From contig MU646402.1 of assembly GCA_026770585.1 (NCBI GenBank), forward strand, positions 568,776-580,814: a stretch of DNA of 12,039 nt, in the 5' to 3' direction. Numbering within the stretch: the first letter of the stretch is position 1; the number at the start of each line of letters is the position of its first letter. The notes under the pieces are model-generated. The model had not been told where the DNA came from, did no database searches, and worked only from the letters and a program-made list of their open reading frames with translations. The DNA comes from Baffinella frigidus (taxonomy: Eukaryota; Cryptophyceae; Cryptomonadales; Baffinellaceae). Positions 1 to 6,022 of the stretch are shown piece after piece. The position numbers and the translations under genes are program-made.

Positions 1-587
1 TTTCGGGTTTCGGGTTTCGGGTTCGGGTGTCGGGTCTATTACGTTTGCACGAGAGATCATTGAGGGTTCAGTGTGAAGGGTGAAGGGTGTAGGGATCTGT
101 GCGAGATGACGTGAAGGGTTTCGGGTTTCGAGTTTCGGGTTTCGTGCTTCGGGTTCCGGGTTTCGGGTTTCGGGTTGCGTGTTTCGGATTTTGGGTGTAT
201 GGTGTAGTACGAGAGGATTTGAAGGGTTTCGTGTTTCGGGAGGAGGGAGGAGTACGAGGGAACGGTCGGTTAGGGTTTCGGGTTTCGGGTTTCAGGTGTA
301 GGGAACATTACGATTACGAGAGGACGTCTAAGGGTTTCGGGTTTCGGGTTTCGGGTTTCGGGTTTTGGGTTTCGGGTTTCGGGTGTAGGGAGGAGTACGA
401 GCTGACGTCAGCGCCCTTGGTCTTTCGATTCCACTTTGCCGCGATTCCAGACTGCTTCGGGTTTCGGGTTTCGGGTTCTGTGTTTCGGGATTCGGGTTTC
501 GGGTTTTCGGGTTCTGGATTTCGGGTTTCGGGTTTCGGGTTTCGGGTTTTGGGTGTATGTTGTAGCACGAGAGGAATTGAAGGGGCT
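1..587 (+). repeat. Degenerate telomere-type heptamer array 1 (TTTCGGG), G-rich on plus strand
   Basis: Runs of TTTCGGG with scattered variants (TTTTGGG, TTCCGGG, TTTCAGG) fill most of this stretch. Runs are broken by short spacers of related sequence, of the form GGTGTAGGG or GGTGTATGG followed by TACGAGAGGA and then GAAGGG, near 26, 88, 196, 296, 384 and 549. The heptamer is one substitution from the known TTTAGGG telomere repeat; that it derives from telomeric DNA is inference. Several open frames cross it on both strands because TTTCGGG lacks stops in all six frames; their products are seven-residue periodic (FRVSGFG on plus, PETRNPK on minus) and I do not treat them as genes. Four or more GGG runs spaced by TTTC fit the G-quadruplex pattern. 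Confidence 0.9.
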
Positions 588-627
588 CAGGAGTAGGGTG
601 TAGGGATGGTCTTTCGATTCCACTTTG
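419..627 (+). repeat. Direct repeat pair, 20 bp, within and after array 1
   Basis: The 20-bp sequence GGTCTTTCGATTCCACTTTG is at 419-438 and again at 608-627, 189 bp apart. Each copy continues with a similar but diverged tail (CCGCGATTCCAGACTG and TCGCCTTGCTGGACTG). This shows that the array is made of larger duplicated units of heptamer run plus unique spacer, not of heptamers alone. Confidence 0.75.
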
Positions 628-639
628 TCGCCTTGCTGG

Positions 640-843
640 ACTGATCCCAGCACAGACCCTCAGATAGAGCGAGGGCGAGAGGGAGAGCGGGAGGGAGAGA
701 GACAGAGAGGGAGAGAGCAAGAGCGAGGGCGATAGAGAGCGAGCGAGAGAGAGCGAGAGGGAGAGAGGGACAGAGAGAGAGATAGAAAGAGAGAGAGGGG
801 TTTATTGACTGACGACATAACTGCTCCCCACACAGACCCCCAC
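640..843 (+). repeat. Polypurine (GA)n array with interruptions, flanked by short direct repeats
   Basis: Positions 662-800 are almost pure purine on the plus strand, mostly GAGA with GAGC and GAGGGC interruptions. The sequence before it (about 640-660, CTGATCCCAGCACAGACC) returns in diverged form after it (about 820-838, CTGCTCCCCACACAGACC). Read on the minus strand, this is a long polypyrimidine tract ending in ATCTGAG at about 667-661, which would be a usable 3' splice acceptor, but no convincing exon follows. The open frames across it are low-complexity (Leu/Ser or Arg/Glu) and not credible proteins. Confidence 0.85.
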
Positions 844-920
844 GAACGTAAGCACAAGACCTAAAGGGGGCACCAGCCCCAACGTCAGCAGCGAAGGGAA
901 AGAGCGCACTCGTACCTTGA

Positions 921-1000
921 GGCTCGTAGACTATTGCATCACTCAACTCAAGGCTTAAGAGCCTATCTAGGACCTGTTTCGAGAGTAATAAAGAAGAAGA
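921..1000 (+). repeat. Retroposon-like 3' end with AATAAA and GAA tail, copy A
   Basis: This 80-bp stretch matches 11534-11615 in the same orientation. Shared blocks are a TAGACT..TG..CCACTCAA-like segment, CAAGGCT, CTAGGACCTGT, CGAGAGTAATAAAGAAGAAG. The shared part ends in AATAAA followed by a short GAA run, as expected of the 3' end of a non-LTR retroposon or SINE with a simple-sequence tail. Shorter versions of the end alone are at about 1190-1226 and 3872-4008. I see no reverse transcriptase frame upstream, so class is uncertain; a repeated gene 3' end is an alternative. Confidence 0.5.
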
Positions 1001-1037
1001 GGCAAAGAGCGCACGCTGTTAGGGTCGGGAGAGGGCT

Positions 1038-1074
1038 CCTTGATGCAATTAACTTGCCTTGATGCAATTAACTT
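1038..1074 (+). repeat. Tandem duplication of 18 bp
   Basis: CCTTGATGCAATTAACTT occurs at 1038-1055 and exactly again at 1057-1074, separated by one G (period 19). The second copy leads into the dispersed repeat that starts at 1064. Confidence 0.9.
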
Positions 1075-1153
1075 TAAGGAATTGCTGGTGCAATTTGGTC
1101 ACGTAACACCCTGAATTCTAGTCCCAACGAAACCTTCGTAGCCCACCGTGTGG
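1064..1153 (+). repeat. Dispersed repeat B, copy 1
   Basis: About 90 bp similar to 9351-9439 in the same orientation. Shared landmarks in order are GCARTTAACTT, AAGGA, TTTGGTCACGT, CTAG, CGAAACC, TCG, AGCCCACCGTG. A third, partial copy of the front half (GTGCAGTAACTTTCGTTGATTGGTCACG) sits near 1413-1443. Identity between the two long copies is roughly three quarters by eye. No coding potential is apparent. Confidence 0.6.
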
Positions 1154-1589
1154 AAGGGTCGGGAGAGGGCGCACGCTATAAGGGTGGATCGCTCAACTTA
1201 CGGCTCGGGAGTAATAAAGAAGACGAGTGAAGACGTTCCGGGAATATACGTATATTGTCATTCTCGGTGGAGGAGAGTTCCGCGTGGTCAATTCGCTCCC
1301 GAGCCGTGTGCCCCCTCCCTATCCGACCAAGGTCCATCCTATCGGGGTGACCACACGAGAATGCTTCAGGGGCCTATCTAAAACCGATGTGATTTTACAA
1401 GGGAAGTGGACATTTGTGCAGTAACTTTCGTTGATTGGTCACGCAACTCTGCGAAATTAGCACAGGCGCGAGGTTGGAACACCCTTTCCTGGTACAAATA
1501 TTTACAACCCCAGATGTAAATAGGACCCTCCAGCATTCTCGAGTGCGCACTCTCTCGACCCTAACAGCGTGCGCTCTTTTCCTCTTCTC

Positions 1590-1728
1590 CTATGAGGGTG
1601 AGGACACGGTCTGGGAACGGGTCTGGGCACGGACGGATTCGTTGTCGGTGGCGGAGAGTTTGGCCTCCGCAGCCTCCTTGGCCTTCCGCACTCGCCGCTC
1701 TGACGGCGTCTCTCGATCCGACTTCTTC
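1590..1728 (-). pseudogene. Exon-like charged sequence, minus strand (possible terminal exon or gene remnant)
   Basis: On the minus strand a CGCAG acceptor-like site at 1733-1729 is followed by an open frame to a TAG at 1592-1590. The peptide starts KKSDRETPSERRVRKAKEAA and ends near TRSQTVSSPS; it is highly charged and looks helical or basic, but matches no family I can name. Two related stretches on the same strand support a repeated unit: 1866-1928, exactly 200 bp away, again with TGTGCAG before GAAGAAG, reads KKLDRETPSDRRVRKPKEAA; and 2126-2167 reads TSERQIRKAAEAEVDRQT. Of the five base changes between the first two copies over about 66 nt, three are at third codon positions but only one of those is silent, so purifying selection is not shown. 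It may equally be a GC-rich repeat with chance open frames. The plus-strand frames over this region are treated as shadows. Confidence 0.3.
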
Positions 1729-1865
1729 CTGCGCCAAACGTCATCGATGTGCGGTTTTGGGCCGCGCGCGCACAACACTTCAACACCAGGAAAACTTACC
1801 GCGTCCCGCTCGCAAAACACTTAACAGCCCAGAATATTTGCCGCGCTCCGCGGGGAAAAAAGGCG

Positions 1866-1933
1866 TCCGCGGCCTCCTTGGGCTTCCGCACTCGCCGGTC
1901 TGACGGCGTCTCTCGATCCAACTTCTTCCTGCA
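1866..1933 (-). repeat. Second copy of the exon-like unit of 1590-1728
   Basis: About 63 bp nearly identical to 1666-1728 at a 200-bp offset, including the CAG before GAAGAAG. The frame runs into a T-rich stretch and then PRGA-type sequence, different from the first copy, so similarity stops near 1866. With the third, more diverged copy at 2126-2167, this is a small family of duplicated segments. Confidence 0.7.
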
Positions 1934-2125
1934 CAAAACGTGGATTAGAGACTACACCCGGGAGACCACACGGTGGACTACGGATCGGAAGAGAACGCGC
2001 AGTATCCCCTTAGAGAAACTCTACGGTCGGGAGAGGAGAGGCGAGCCGTTTCGGCCAGGAAACGTCATCACATTTCACATTTCGTGATCACGTTCCGTGA
2101 TTTTTTTGAAAGCAAGTCTGTCTGT

Positions 2126-2167
2126 CCACCTCCGCCTCAGCGGCCTTCCTAATTTGCCGCTCTGACG
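2126..2167 (-). repeat. Third, diverged copy of the exon-like unit
   Basis: CCGCTCTGACG and a GCGGCCTTCC-like block match the units at 1666-1728 and 1866-1928 at lower identity. On the minus strand the frame reads TSERQIRKAAEAEVDRQT and then a stop. It lies just outside the TIR element that begins at 2173. Confidence 0.45.
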
Positions 2168-2172
2168 TCAGA

Positions 2173-2349
2173 CCACACGAGGCTACCTATGCGAACAGAA
2201 TAAATGTCGATTGTAAACGTGTGTAGTAATTTTGAGATGAAAAGCAGCGACTTTACACAGGTCCGACCGCTCAGCGGGCGGAAACGTGATCATTTGCCCA
2301 CAAAACTTTAAAAGTCCGTTTTATTCTGTTCGCCTGGGTACTCGTGTGG
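2173..2349. mobile_element. MITE-like TIR element, family M1, copy 1
   Basis: The 177-bp element has terminal inverted repeats: the left end reads CCACACGAG then CTACCTATGCGAACAGAA, and the right end is the complement of CCACACGAGTACCCAGGCGA followed by ACAGAATAAA. It is too short to code for a transposase. A second copy in opposite orientation at 7782-7964 shares the whole interior (TTACAATCGACATTTATTCT, ACTACACACGT, GACTTTACACAGGTC-like, CCGCTCAGCGGG, AACGTGATCATTTGCCCACA). Two interspersed copies with matching ends strongly indicate a non-autonomous DNA transposon. I cannot define a clear target-site duplication. Confidence 0.8.
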
Positions 2350-2507
2350 GAGAGCGGACTTCGGAGGGATTTCGAACAACCCTAAAGCGATGAGACCTAC
2401 GACCTTACGGCAGGCAATAACGTAGGGACATAGGGGAGTTCCTACGGATAAGGTAACGGAAAGGTGGTTATAATCCGGCAGAAATCCCTTCGTATCCCGC
2501 TGTGTGG
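2346..2507 (+). mobile_element. TIR element with CCACACAGCGG-type ends, family M2, copy 1
   Basis: The right end reads GAAATCCCTTCG..CCCGCTGTGTGG; the left end (GAGAGCGGACTTCGGAGGGA then TTTCG) is its inverted complement. The interior holds a short block, AGACCTACGACC, ACGG.AGGCAA, GTAGGGACATAGGGG, GTTCCTACGGATAAGGTAAC, that recurs at 6851-6941 (inverted interior), 9605-9734 and 11640-11745. The left end abuts or overlaps the right TIR of the M1 element, so one inserted beside the other. No open frame of transposase size is present. Confidence 0.65.
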
Positions 2508-2513
2508 GTCCAG

Positions 2514-2818
2514 AGCACCAAACAAAGACACGGTCCTCGGAGCTAGTCCAGCGCCGCATCGTAACCACCCACGCCAGGCCTTAAGTTCATTTTTCACACA
2601 CACTCGTTTGCGCCAAAAGTGTAGATGGCTTATCGTGGTACATTTTTTTAAAATTCCGCCAGCAAAGAGCTCCAATGCCCATCACTTTTGGCGTGTTTCC
2701 TGGGTAGAATCAACTTTACTCCTGGATCGTGTAGGAAAATGAAAAATCGTTCAAATTTCGACTTCTGCCCTGGCGTGGCCTGCCCTTGAGAAACGTTCCC
2801 GATGGAGTCACCCAGTAA
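2514..2818. other. Unassigned sequence between elements
   Basis: No repeat, hairpin or convincing coding signal was recognised here. Open frames of 77 to 92 codons overlap on both strands, but none has domain-like composition or splice/start context that supports a gene. Confidence 0.5.
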
Positions 2819-2847
2819 TTGGGTTGAGAGGCATACCCTATGCCTAT

Positions 2848-2986
2848 CCACTTAGCAGCCACCGGAGGCTTCACGGATGCAGTCCATCTAATCGATTTTT
2901 ACTACAATCATATCCATTGCCCTCTAACCTAACCGGAATTTCACCTTGAATTCAAGGCGAAAAGGTCCTCGGTCGCTGCTAAGTGG
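2848..2986. repeat. Inverted repeat with a central palindrome
   Basis: CCACTTAGCAGC at 2848-2859 is the exact reverse complement of 2975-2986. Between them, 2939-2962 is a 24-bp palindrome centred on CCTTGAATTCAAGG with one mismatched pair. The arrangement could be the ends and core of a small hairpin element of about 139 bp. Confidence 0.55.
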
Positions 2987-2992
2987 CTAATC

Positions 2993-3147
2993 ACCCTGAA
3001 CGCGAGCAGTTTTCCGACGAAGTGTCTCAGTATCTGGGTCGAGAGGCATACCCTGAGTAACTAGGTCGAGAGGCATACCCTGTGCCGATCCTAATTACGC
3101 TGAACTCGAGAAGGTTTCCGATCAAGTCTCTCAGGATCTGGGTCGGG
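2993..3147 (-). repeat. Tandem 104-bp repeat units with GGGTCGAGAGGCATACCCT motif
   Basis: CTGAACGCGAG..TTTCCGA.GAAGTGTCTCAGTATCTGGGTCG (from 2996) is repeated from 3100 at an offset of 104 bp with moderate divergence. The motif GGGTYGAGAGGCATACCCT is at 2821-2839, 3037-3055 and, with AGGTCG, at 3063-3081; a relative is at 3481. Read on the minus strand both units are locally open in the same frame: QILRDLIGNLLEFSVI (unit 2) and QILRHFVGKLLAFRVI (unit 1), each starting at a CCCAG acceptor-like site, the first of them next to the polypyrimidine strand of the GA array. The 104-bp period breaks frame between units, so a single continuous coding region is not supported. Confidence 0.6.
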
Positions 3148-3265
3148 AGGAGAGAGAGAGGGGGGAGAGGGAGGGGGGAGAGAGAGGAGAGAGAGGAGAG
3201 AGAGGAGAGAGAGAGAGAGGAGAGGAGGGAGAGGAGGGAGAGGAGAGAGAGGAGAGAGAGGAGAG
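3141..3265 (+). repeat. Polypurine (GA/GGA)n array
   Basis: Almost uninterrupted GAGAGAG and GAGGGAG units on the plus strand. On the minus strand the polypyrimidine tract ends CCCGACCCAG at 3147-3138, a plausible splice acceptor. Long Arg/Glu-rich and Leu/Ser-rich frames over it are low-complexity artefacts. Confidence 0.95.
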
Positions 3266-3267
3266 GG

Positions 3268-3539
3268 ACCCATTGCTGCCCTTGGCGCCTCGCGTGTCGG
3301 ACGTGTGCACATGCCGGCACCCACGGAACGACATTCCTTACCACCCTACCGTATTGCATACGGAAGCACCCTACGGAATGCAGGAATTAGGTTATCCGCC
3401 ATATTATATGCAGTCTCTCCCTTATGGTTCTTGATAGTGACGTCTGCTCCGACGCTGGAATTAGGCCGTCTACCCAGACGTGGGTCGAGAGGGTGTACCC
3501 AGTGCTGCCTTTGGAGCCTTGGGTGTCTGAGGTGTGCAC
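3268..3539 (+). repeat. Direct repeat pair of 43 bp (3268-3310 and 3497-3539)
   Basis: ACCCATTGCTGCCCTTGGCG..GTGTGCAC at 3268-3310 and ACCCAGTGCTGCCTTTGGAG..GTGTGCAC at 3497-3539 are alike at about four bases in five, offset 229 bp. The second copy follows a GGGTCGAGAGGGTGTACCC sequence, related to the motif of the 104-bp units, while the first follows the GA array that comes after such a unit. So the two loci look like duplicated units, one of which gained a GA array. Confidence 0.65.
3356..3391 (+). repeat. Short dispersed repeat, also at 6138-6173
   Basis: GCATACGGAAGCACCCTACG GAATGCAGGAATTAGG resembles 6138-6173 (GCATACCGTAGCACCCTACG then GAACGCCGTTATTAGG), about 28 of 36 positions alike. 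The preceding CACCCTACCGTATTGCATA pairs partly with it. Related pieces (GTAGCGTGCTACGGAATGCC) appear at 5430-5449. This is probably one short dispersed family. Confidence 0.5.
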
Positions 3540-3587
3540 AGAGCTACGCCGCCCCGATCCACCCGTCGAAACTGCCCAGTGATGTCA

Positions 3588-3734
3588 GGCGCTTTGTCAT
3601 TCGAGGTTTCTCGCTTTCTCAGAAGTCTGGGGATATTACCCCACATAGAGATAGCCGGAGCGACTTTACACAAGTCACGTCCACTTTAGGTAGAACTGCA
3701 GAAGAAGGGTTGGCGCTTTGCCATTCGAAGATTT
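3588..3734 (+). repeat. Direct repeat of GGCGCTTTGYCATTCGA
   Basis: AGGCGCTTTGTCATTCGAGG near 3588 and TGGCGCTTTGCCATTCGAAG near 3711 match at 16 of 17 core bases, about 123 bp apart. No other link between the flanks was seen. Confidence 0.5.
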
Positions 3735-3789
3735 TCATAAAATAACGAGCGCGGGCGAGATGCCGGCAGAAGCTTCGCGTTCGAGATTT

Positions 3790-3864
3790 CCCACCCGCTC
3801 TCGCCATCGTGAGTTCTCGCCATCGAGTCTCGCCATCGTGTACATGATGGCGAGAGCGGGTGGG
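3790..3864. repeat. Hairpin with perfect 19-bp arms
   Basis: CCCACCCGCTCTCGCCATC at 3790-3808 is the exact reverse complement of 3846-3864. The 37-nt loop contains two further copies of TCTCGCCATCG, so the unit recurs three times in tandem. It sits directly before the AATAAA/GAA-tailed sequence at 3872. Confidence 0.85.
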
Positions 3865-3871
3865 ATGCCGA

Positions 3872-4008
3872 CAACTTAAGGCTCGAGAGTAATAAAAAGA
3901 AGGAGAAGAATAACAGGTAGAAGAAGAAGAAGAAGAAGAAGAAGAAGAAGAAGAATAACAAGAAGAAGAAGAAGAAGAAGGAGAAAAGAAAAGAAAAAAA
4001 GAAGACAT
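3872..4008 (+). repeat. AATAAA end with long (GAA)n tail, retroposon-like copy C
   Basis: CAACTTAAGGCTCGAGAGTA then ATAAAAAGAAGGAG shares its core (CTCGAGAGTAATAAA) with 921-1000, 1190-1226 and 11534-11615. Here the GAA tail is expanded to about 90 bp with AATAAC interruptions. A shared end with tails of different length is what retroposed 3' ends look like. The Ser- or Phe-rich frames on the minus strand are translations of TTC repeats. Confidence 0.6.
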
Positions 4009-4030
4009 CTTCTTGGGTGTAGGGCGAAGT

Positions 4031-4202
4031 AGAGCGCTGTGCAGAGAAGTTGGCCACGGAAAATAATGGAAAATCGAGAAATTGGAGCCATTTTGTTAAC
4101 TTTTGAGAAATTTAGAGCCATGAATTTCTCAAAAGTGGACAAAACGGCTCCAATTGTCCCAATTTCCCATTTTCCGGGTGCCAACTTCTCGGCACAGCGC
4201 TT
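4031..4202. mobile_element. Palindromic (foldback) element, family P, about 172 bp
   Basis: The left arm runs AGCGCTGTGC, AGAAGTTGGC, GGAAAAT, AATTGGAGCCATTTTGTTAAC, TTTTGAGAAATT; the right arm is its near-perfect reverse complement, from AATTTCTCAAAAGTGGACAA to GCACAGCGCT. Only about ten bases separate the arms. It has no coding capacity. A half copy (right-arm side) is at 10381-10460. Both copies are followed at once by telomere-type heptamer arrays, which is unlikely to be chance. It could be a foldback MITE, or a subtelomeric hairpin unit amplified with its array. Confidence 0.8.
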
Positions 4203-4209
4203 TACGCAG

Positions 4210-4920
4210 GGACATTTCGGGTTCAGCGTTTCGGCTTTCGGATTTCGGGTTTCGGGTTTTGGGGTTCGGGTTTCGGGTGTCGGGTTTCGGGTTTCGGGTT
4301 TCGGTTTTCGGTTTTCGGATTCGGGTTTCGGGTTTCGGGTTTCGGGTTTCAGGTTTCGGGTTTCGGGTTTCGGATTTCGGGTTTCGGGTTTCGGGTTTCG
4401 GGTTTCGGGTTTCGGGTTTCGGGTTTAGGTTTTCGGATTCGGGTTTCAGTTTCAGTTTCGGGTTTCGGGTTTCGGATTTCGGGTTCCGGGTTTCGGGTTT
4501 CGGGGTTCGAGTTTTGGGTTTCGGGTTTCGGGTTTCGGATTTCGGGTTTTGGGTTTCGGGTTTCACGTGGGTTTCGGGTTTCGGGTTTCGGTCGATTTTC
4601 GGTTTTCGGGTTTCGGGTTTCGTGCTTCGGGTTTCGGGTTTCGGGTTTCGGGTTTTGGGTTTCGGGTTTCAGGTTTCGGGTTTCGATTTCGGGTTTCGGT
4701 TTCGGGTTTCGGGTTTCAGGTGTCGGGTTTCGGGTTCGGGGTTTCGGCTTCGGGTGCATCGTGTAGGGGATCCGAACCTCGAGTGGGAGACCCCGACGTT
4801 CTGGTTGGAGACTTGGATTTCGGGTTTCAGTGTTTCGGGTTTCGGTTTTTCGGGTTTCGGGTGTTGGGTTTCGGGATTCTATTTCGGGTGTATGGTATAG
4901 GGTGTATGGTGTAGGGTTTG
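4210..4920 (+). repeat. Degenerate telomere-type heptamer array 2 (TTTCGGG)
   Basis: The longest array. TTTCGGG is repeated with point variants and phase shifts (TTCGGG, TTTTCGG, GGGGTTC). It is interrupted at 4740-4817 by unique sequence and ends in GGTGTATGGTATAGGG-type units like the spacers of array 1. Frames up to 248 codons on plus (FRVSGFG periodicity) and 145 codons on minus (PETRNPK periodicity) follow from the stop-free heptamer and are not called as genes. Strong G-quadruplex potential on the plus strand. Confidence 0.95.
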
Positions 4921-4970
4921 GGGATCCGAACCTCGAGTGGGAGATCCAGACGTTCTGGTGGGAGACATGG
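4766..4970 (+). repeat. Direct repeat pair of about 51 bp inside array 2
   Basis: GGGGATCCGAACCTCGAGTG..GACGTTCTGGT.GGAGAC..GGA lies at 4766-4817 and 4920-4970, offset 154 bp, with about four differences. The intervening stretch is heptamer array. This is direct evidence that array plus non-telomeric linker was duplicated as a block. A ten-C run follows the second copy (4973-4982). Confidence 0.85.
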
Positions 4971-5035
4971 AGCCCCCCCCCCGAACAAACCCACCTGCAA
5001 TCCCGTGAAAAACTCGCGATTAATTACCAAGGCTA

Positions 5036-5095
5036 ATCAGAGATATTTCCAGTACCAACTCTGTCCGGTGTGGTTACCATTCCAGTACAAAACGG
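5036..5095 (+). repeat. Partial arm of the 5460-5751 palindromic element
   Basis: CTAATCAGAGATATTTCC, then GTACCAACTCTGTCCGGTGT, then CAGTACAAAACGGCG follow the order of the right arm at 5663-5730 with moderate divergence. It is a third, isolated copy of one arm, in the same orientation as the right arm. Confidence 0.65.
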
Positions 5096-5167
5096 CGGAG
5101 CCCTCGATGACAGGAACGTTACCGTGCGGTGCTTGCCCACGCTTACACATCTACTTTAGACGTGACC

Positions 5168-5270
5168 GGGAGCAATCATAAGTTGACACAACAGGAAAAC
5201 GCTCAGAATCTGAGCGTTTTGCAAAAGTTGACTCGAGAGCCAATGGACGTTGACTTTTGCGATTGCTCCC
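5168..5270. repeat. Nested hairpin, 103 bp
   Basis: GGGAGCAATC (5168-5177) pairs with GATTGCTCCC (5261-5270). Inside it, AAAACGCTCAG (A) ATCTGAGCGTTTT at 5196-5220 is a palindrome with only its centre unpaired, and GCAAAAGTTGAC / GTTGACTTTTGC (5221-5260) pair with two mismatches. The element ends at array-free sequence and carries no frame. Confidence 0.75.
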
Positions 5271-5321
5271 CATCAGGTCTAGCGTAGTGACGGGCAGCCA
5301 TCCTCATCTTGGCTTCGCACA

Positions 5322-5380
5322 CCACACAGCGGGCTTCGACGGGATTTTCGGGCACTCAGTGCCCGAGATTCCGTTGCCTT
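5322..5380 (-). mobile_element. Partial M2 element (one end), inverted
   Basis: CCACACAGCGGGCTTCGACG then GGATTTTCGGGCACTCAGTG, CCCGAGATTCCGTTGCC is the reverse complement of the right ends of the M2 copies at 9734 and 11745 (CGGGCTCTCAGCRCCCGA, CTTCGCAGYCCGCTGTGTGG). The inner CTCGGGCACTGAGTGCCCGA is itself a hairpin. Only this end is recognisable; the CTACGG-rich interior is missing or lost. Confidence 0.65.
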
Positions 5381-5400
5381 ATCCACCCAGAGGCCTTCAA

Positions 5401-5444
5401 TTCCCCACGTTCCGATTCCCCACGTTCCGTAGCGTGCTACGGAA
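5401..5444. repeat. Short tandem repeat plus perfect 20-bp hairpin
   Basis: TTCCCCACGTTCCG is at 5401-5414 and 5416-5429. TTCCGTAGC GT GCTACGGAA at 5425-5444 is a perfect 9-bp stem with a two-base loop. It precedes the large palindrome by 15 bp. Confidence 0.75.
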
Positions 5445-5459
5445 TGCCCAAACAAGTGA

Positions 5460-5751
5460 GCACCGCGATTGACCAACCTGGGCGTGTTTTGTACCGGGAC
5501 GATACATACACCGGGCAGGCTCAGCACCGGAAATATCTCTGATTAGTCAAGTGGTGTGGGACTCTGGTGCAGGTGCTCACTGCACCTGAGTGCCACACCA
5601 GTGGATAACCTACTTCCGGCGTCCTGCACCTGAGTCACCTGCACCAGCGTCCCACACCAGTTGACTAATCCGAGACATTTCCGGTGCTGAGCCTGCCCGG
5701 TGTATGTATCGTCCCGGTACAAAACACGCCCTGGTTAGTCAATCGCGGTGC
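5460..5751. mobile_element. Large near-perfect palindrome, 292 bp
   Basis: The left arm (5460 to about 5590) and right arm (about 5622 to 5751) are reverse complements at roughly 95% identity, separated by about 30 bp. Landmarks from the outside in are GCACCGCGATTGAC, GGGCGTGTTTTGTACCGGGA, GATACATACACCGGGCAGGC, TCAGCACCGGAAAT, GATTAGTCAA, GGTGTGGGAC, CTGGTGCAGGTG. The left half also contains its own 19-bp inner stem (5552-5570 against 5581-5599). No transposase-size frame. High arm identity implies recent origin or gene conversion between arms. A foldback-type transposon is the leading reading; it could form a cruciform. Confidence 0.85.
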
Positions 5752-5813
5752 GGGGGTCATACATAACCTGCCGTAAGTGTGGACGGGTGGGGGTCATAAC
5801 CTACCGTAACGGT

Positions 5814-6022
5814 GGACGCCCTAATTCCCGCGTCAACCTGATGCCGGCATTCCGCACCGATTTTTTTTGGGGGGGGCACTCTATCTACACGCCCAAATCG
5901 AACTGGGACAGAGCTAGGTTCTTACAAGGCCACACCGCCAAATGAACACACTTGAGCAAGTATGAGCGCCTACGGATGGACGTCTTAATTCCCGCGTCAA
6001 CTTGATGCCGGCATTCCGCACC
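5814..6022 (+). repeat. Direct repeat pair of 45 bp (5814-5858 and 5978-6022)
   Basis: GGACGYCYTAATTCCCGCGT CAACYTGATGCCGGCATTCCGCACC matches with three differences at an offset of 164 bp. After the first copy comes a T run and a G run (5860-5877); after the second comes the inverted heptamer array, so the same sequence borders two different simple-sequence tracts. Confidence 0.9.

Larger units (their letters stand above)
988..1592. repeat. Inverted repeat pair around GCGCACGCTGTTAGGGTC
   Basis: The segment at about 991-1032 (GAAGAGGCAAAGAGCGCACG then CTGTTAGGGTCGGGAGAG) is found in reverse complement at about 1551-1590, with only a few differences. A third copy in direct orientation, with CTATAAGGGT in place of CTGTTAGGGT, lies at about 1157-1188. 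The pieces belong to one dispersed family; the roughly 500 bp between the arms also holds a short copy of the AATAAA/GAA end (1190-1226). Confidence 0.6.

Noticed and set aside
3619-4184. Ser-, Phe- and Leu-rich minus-strand frames
   Set aside because: They are three frames of the TTC strand of the (GAA)n tail.
4154-4900. 248-codon plus-strand open frame with FRVSGFG repeats
   Set aside because: It is the translation of a stop-free TTTCGGG array; overlapping frames on both strands are equally long and equally periodic.
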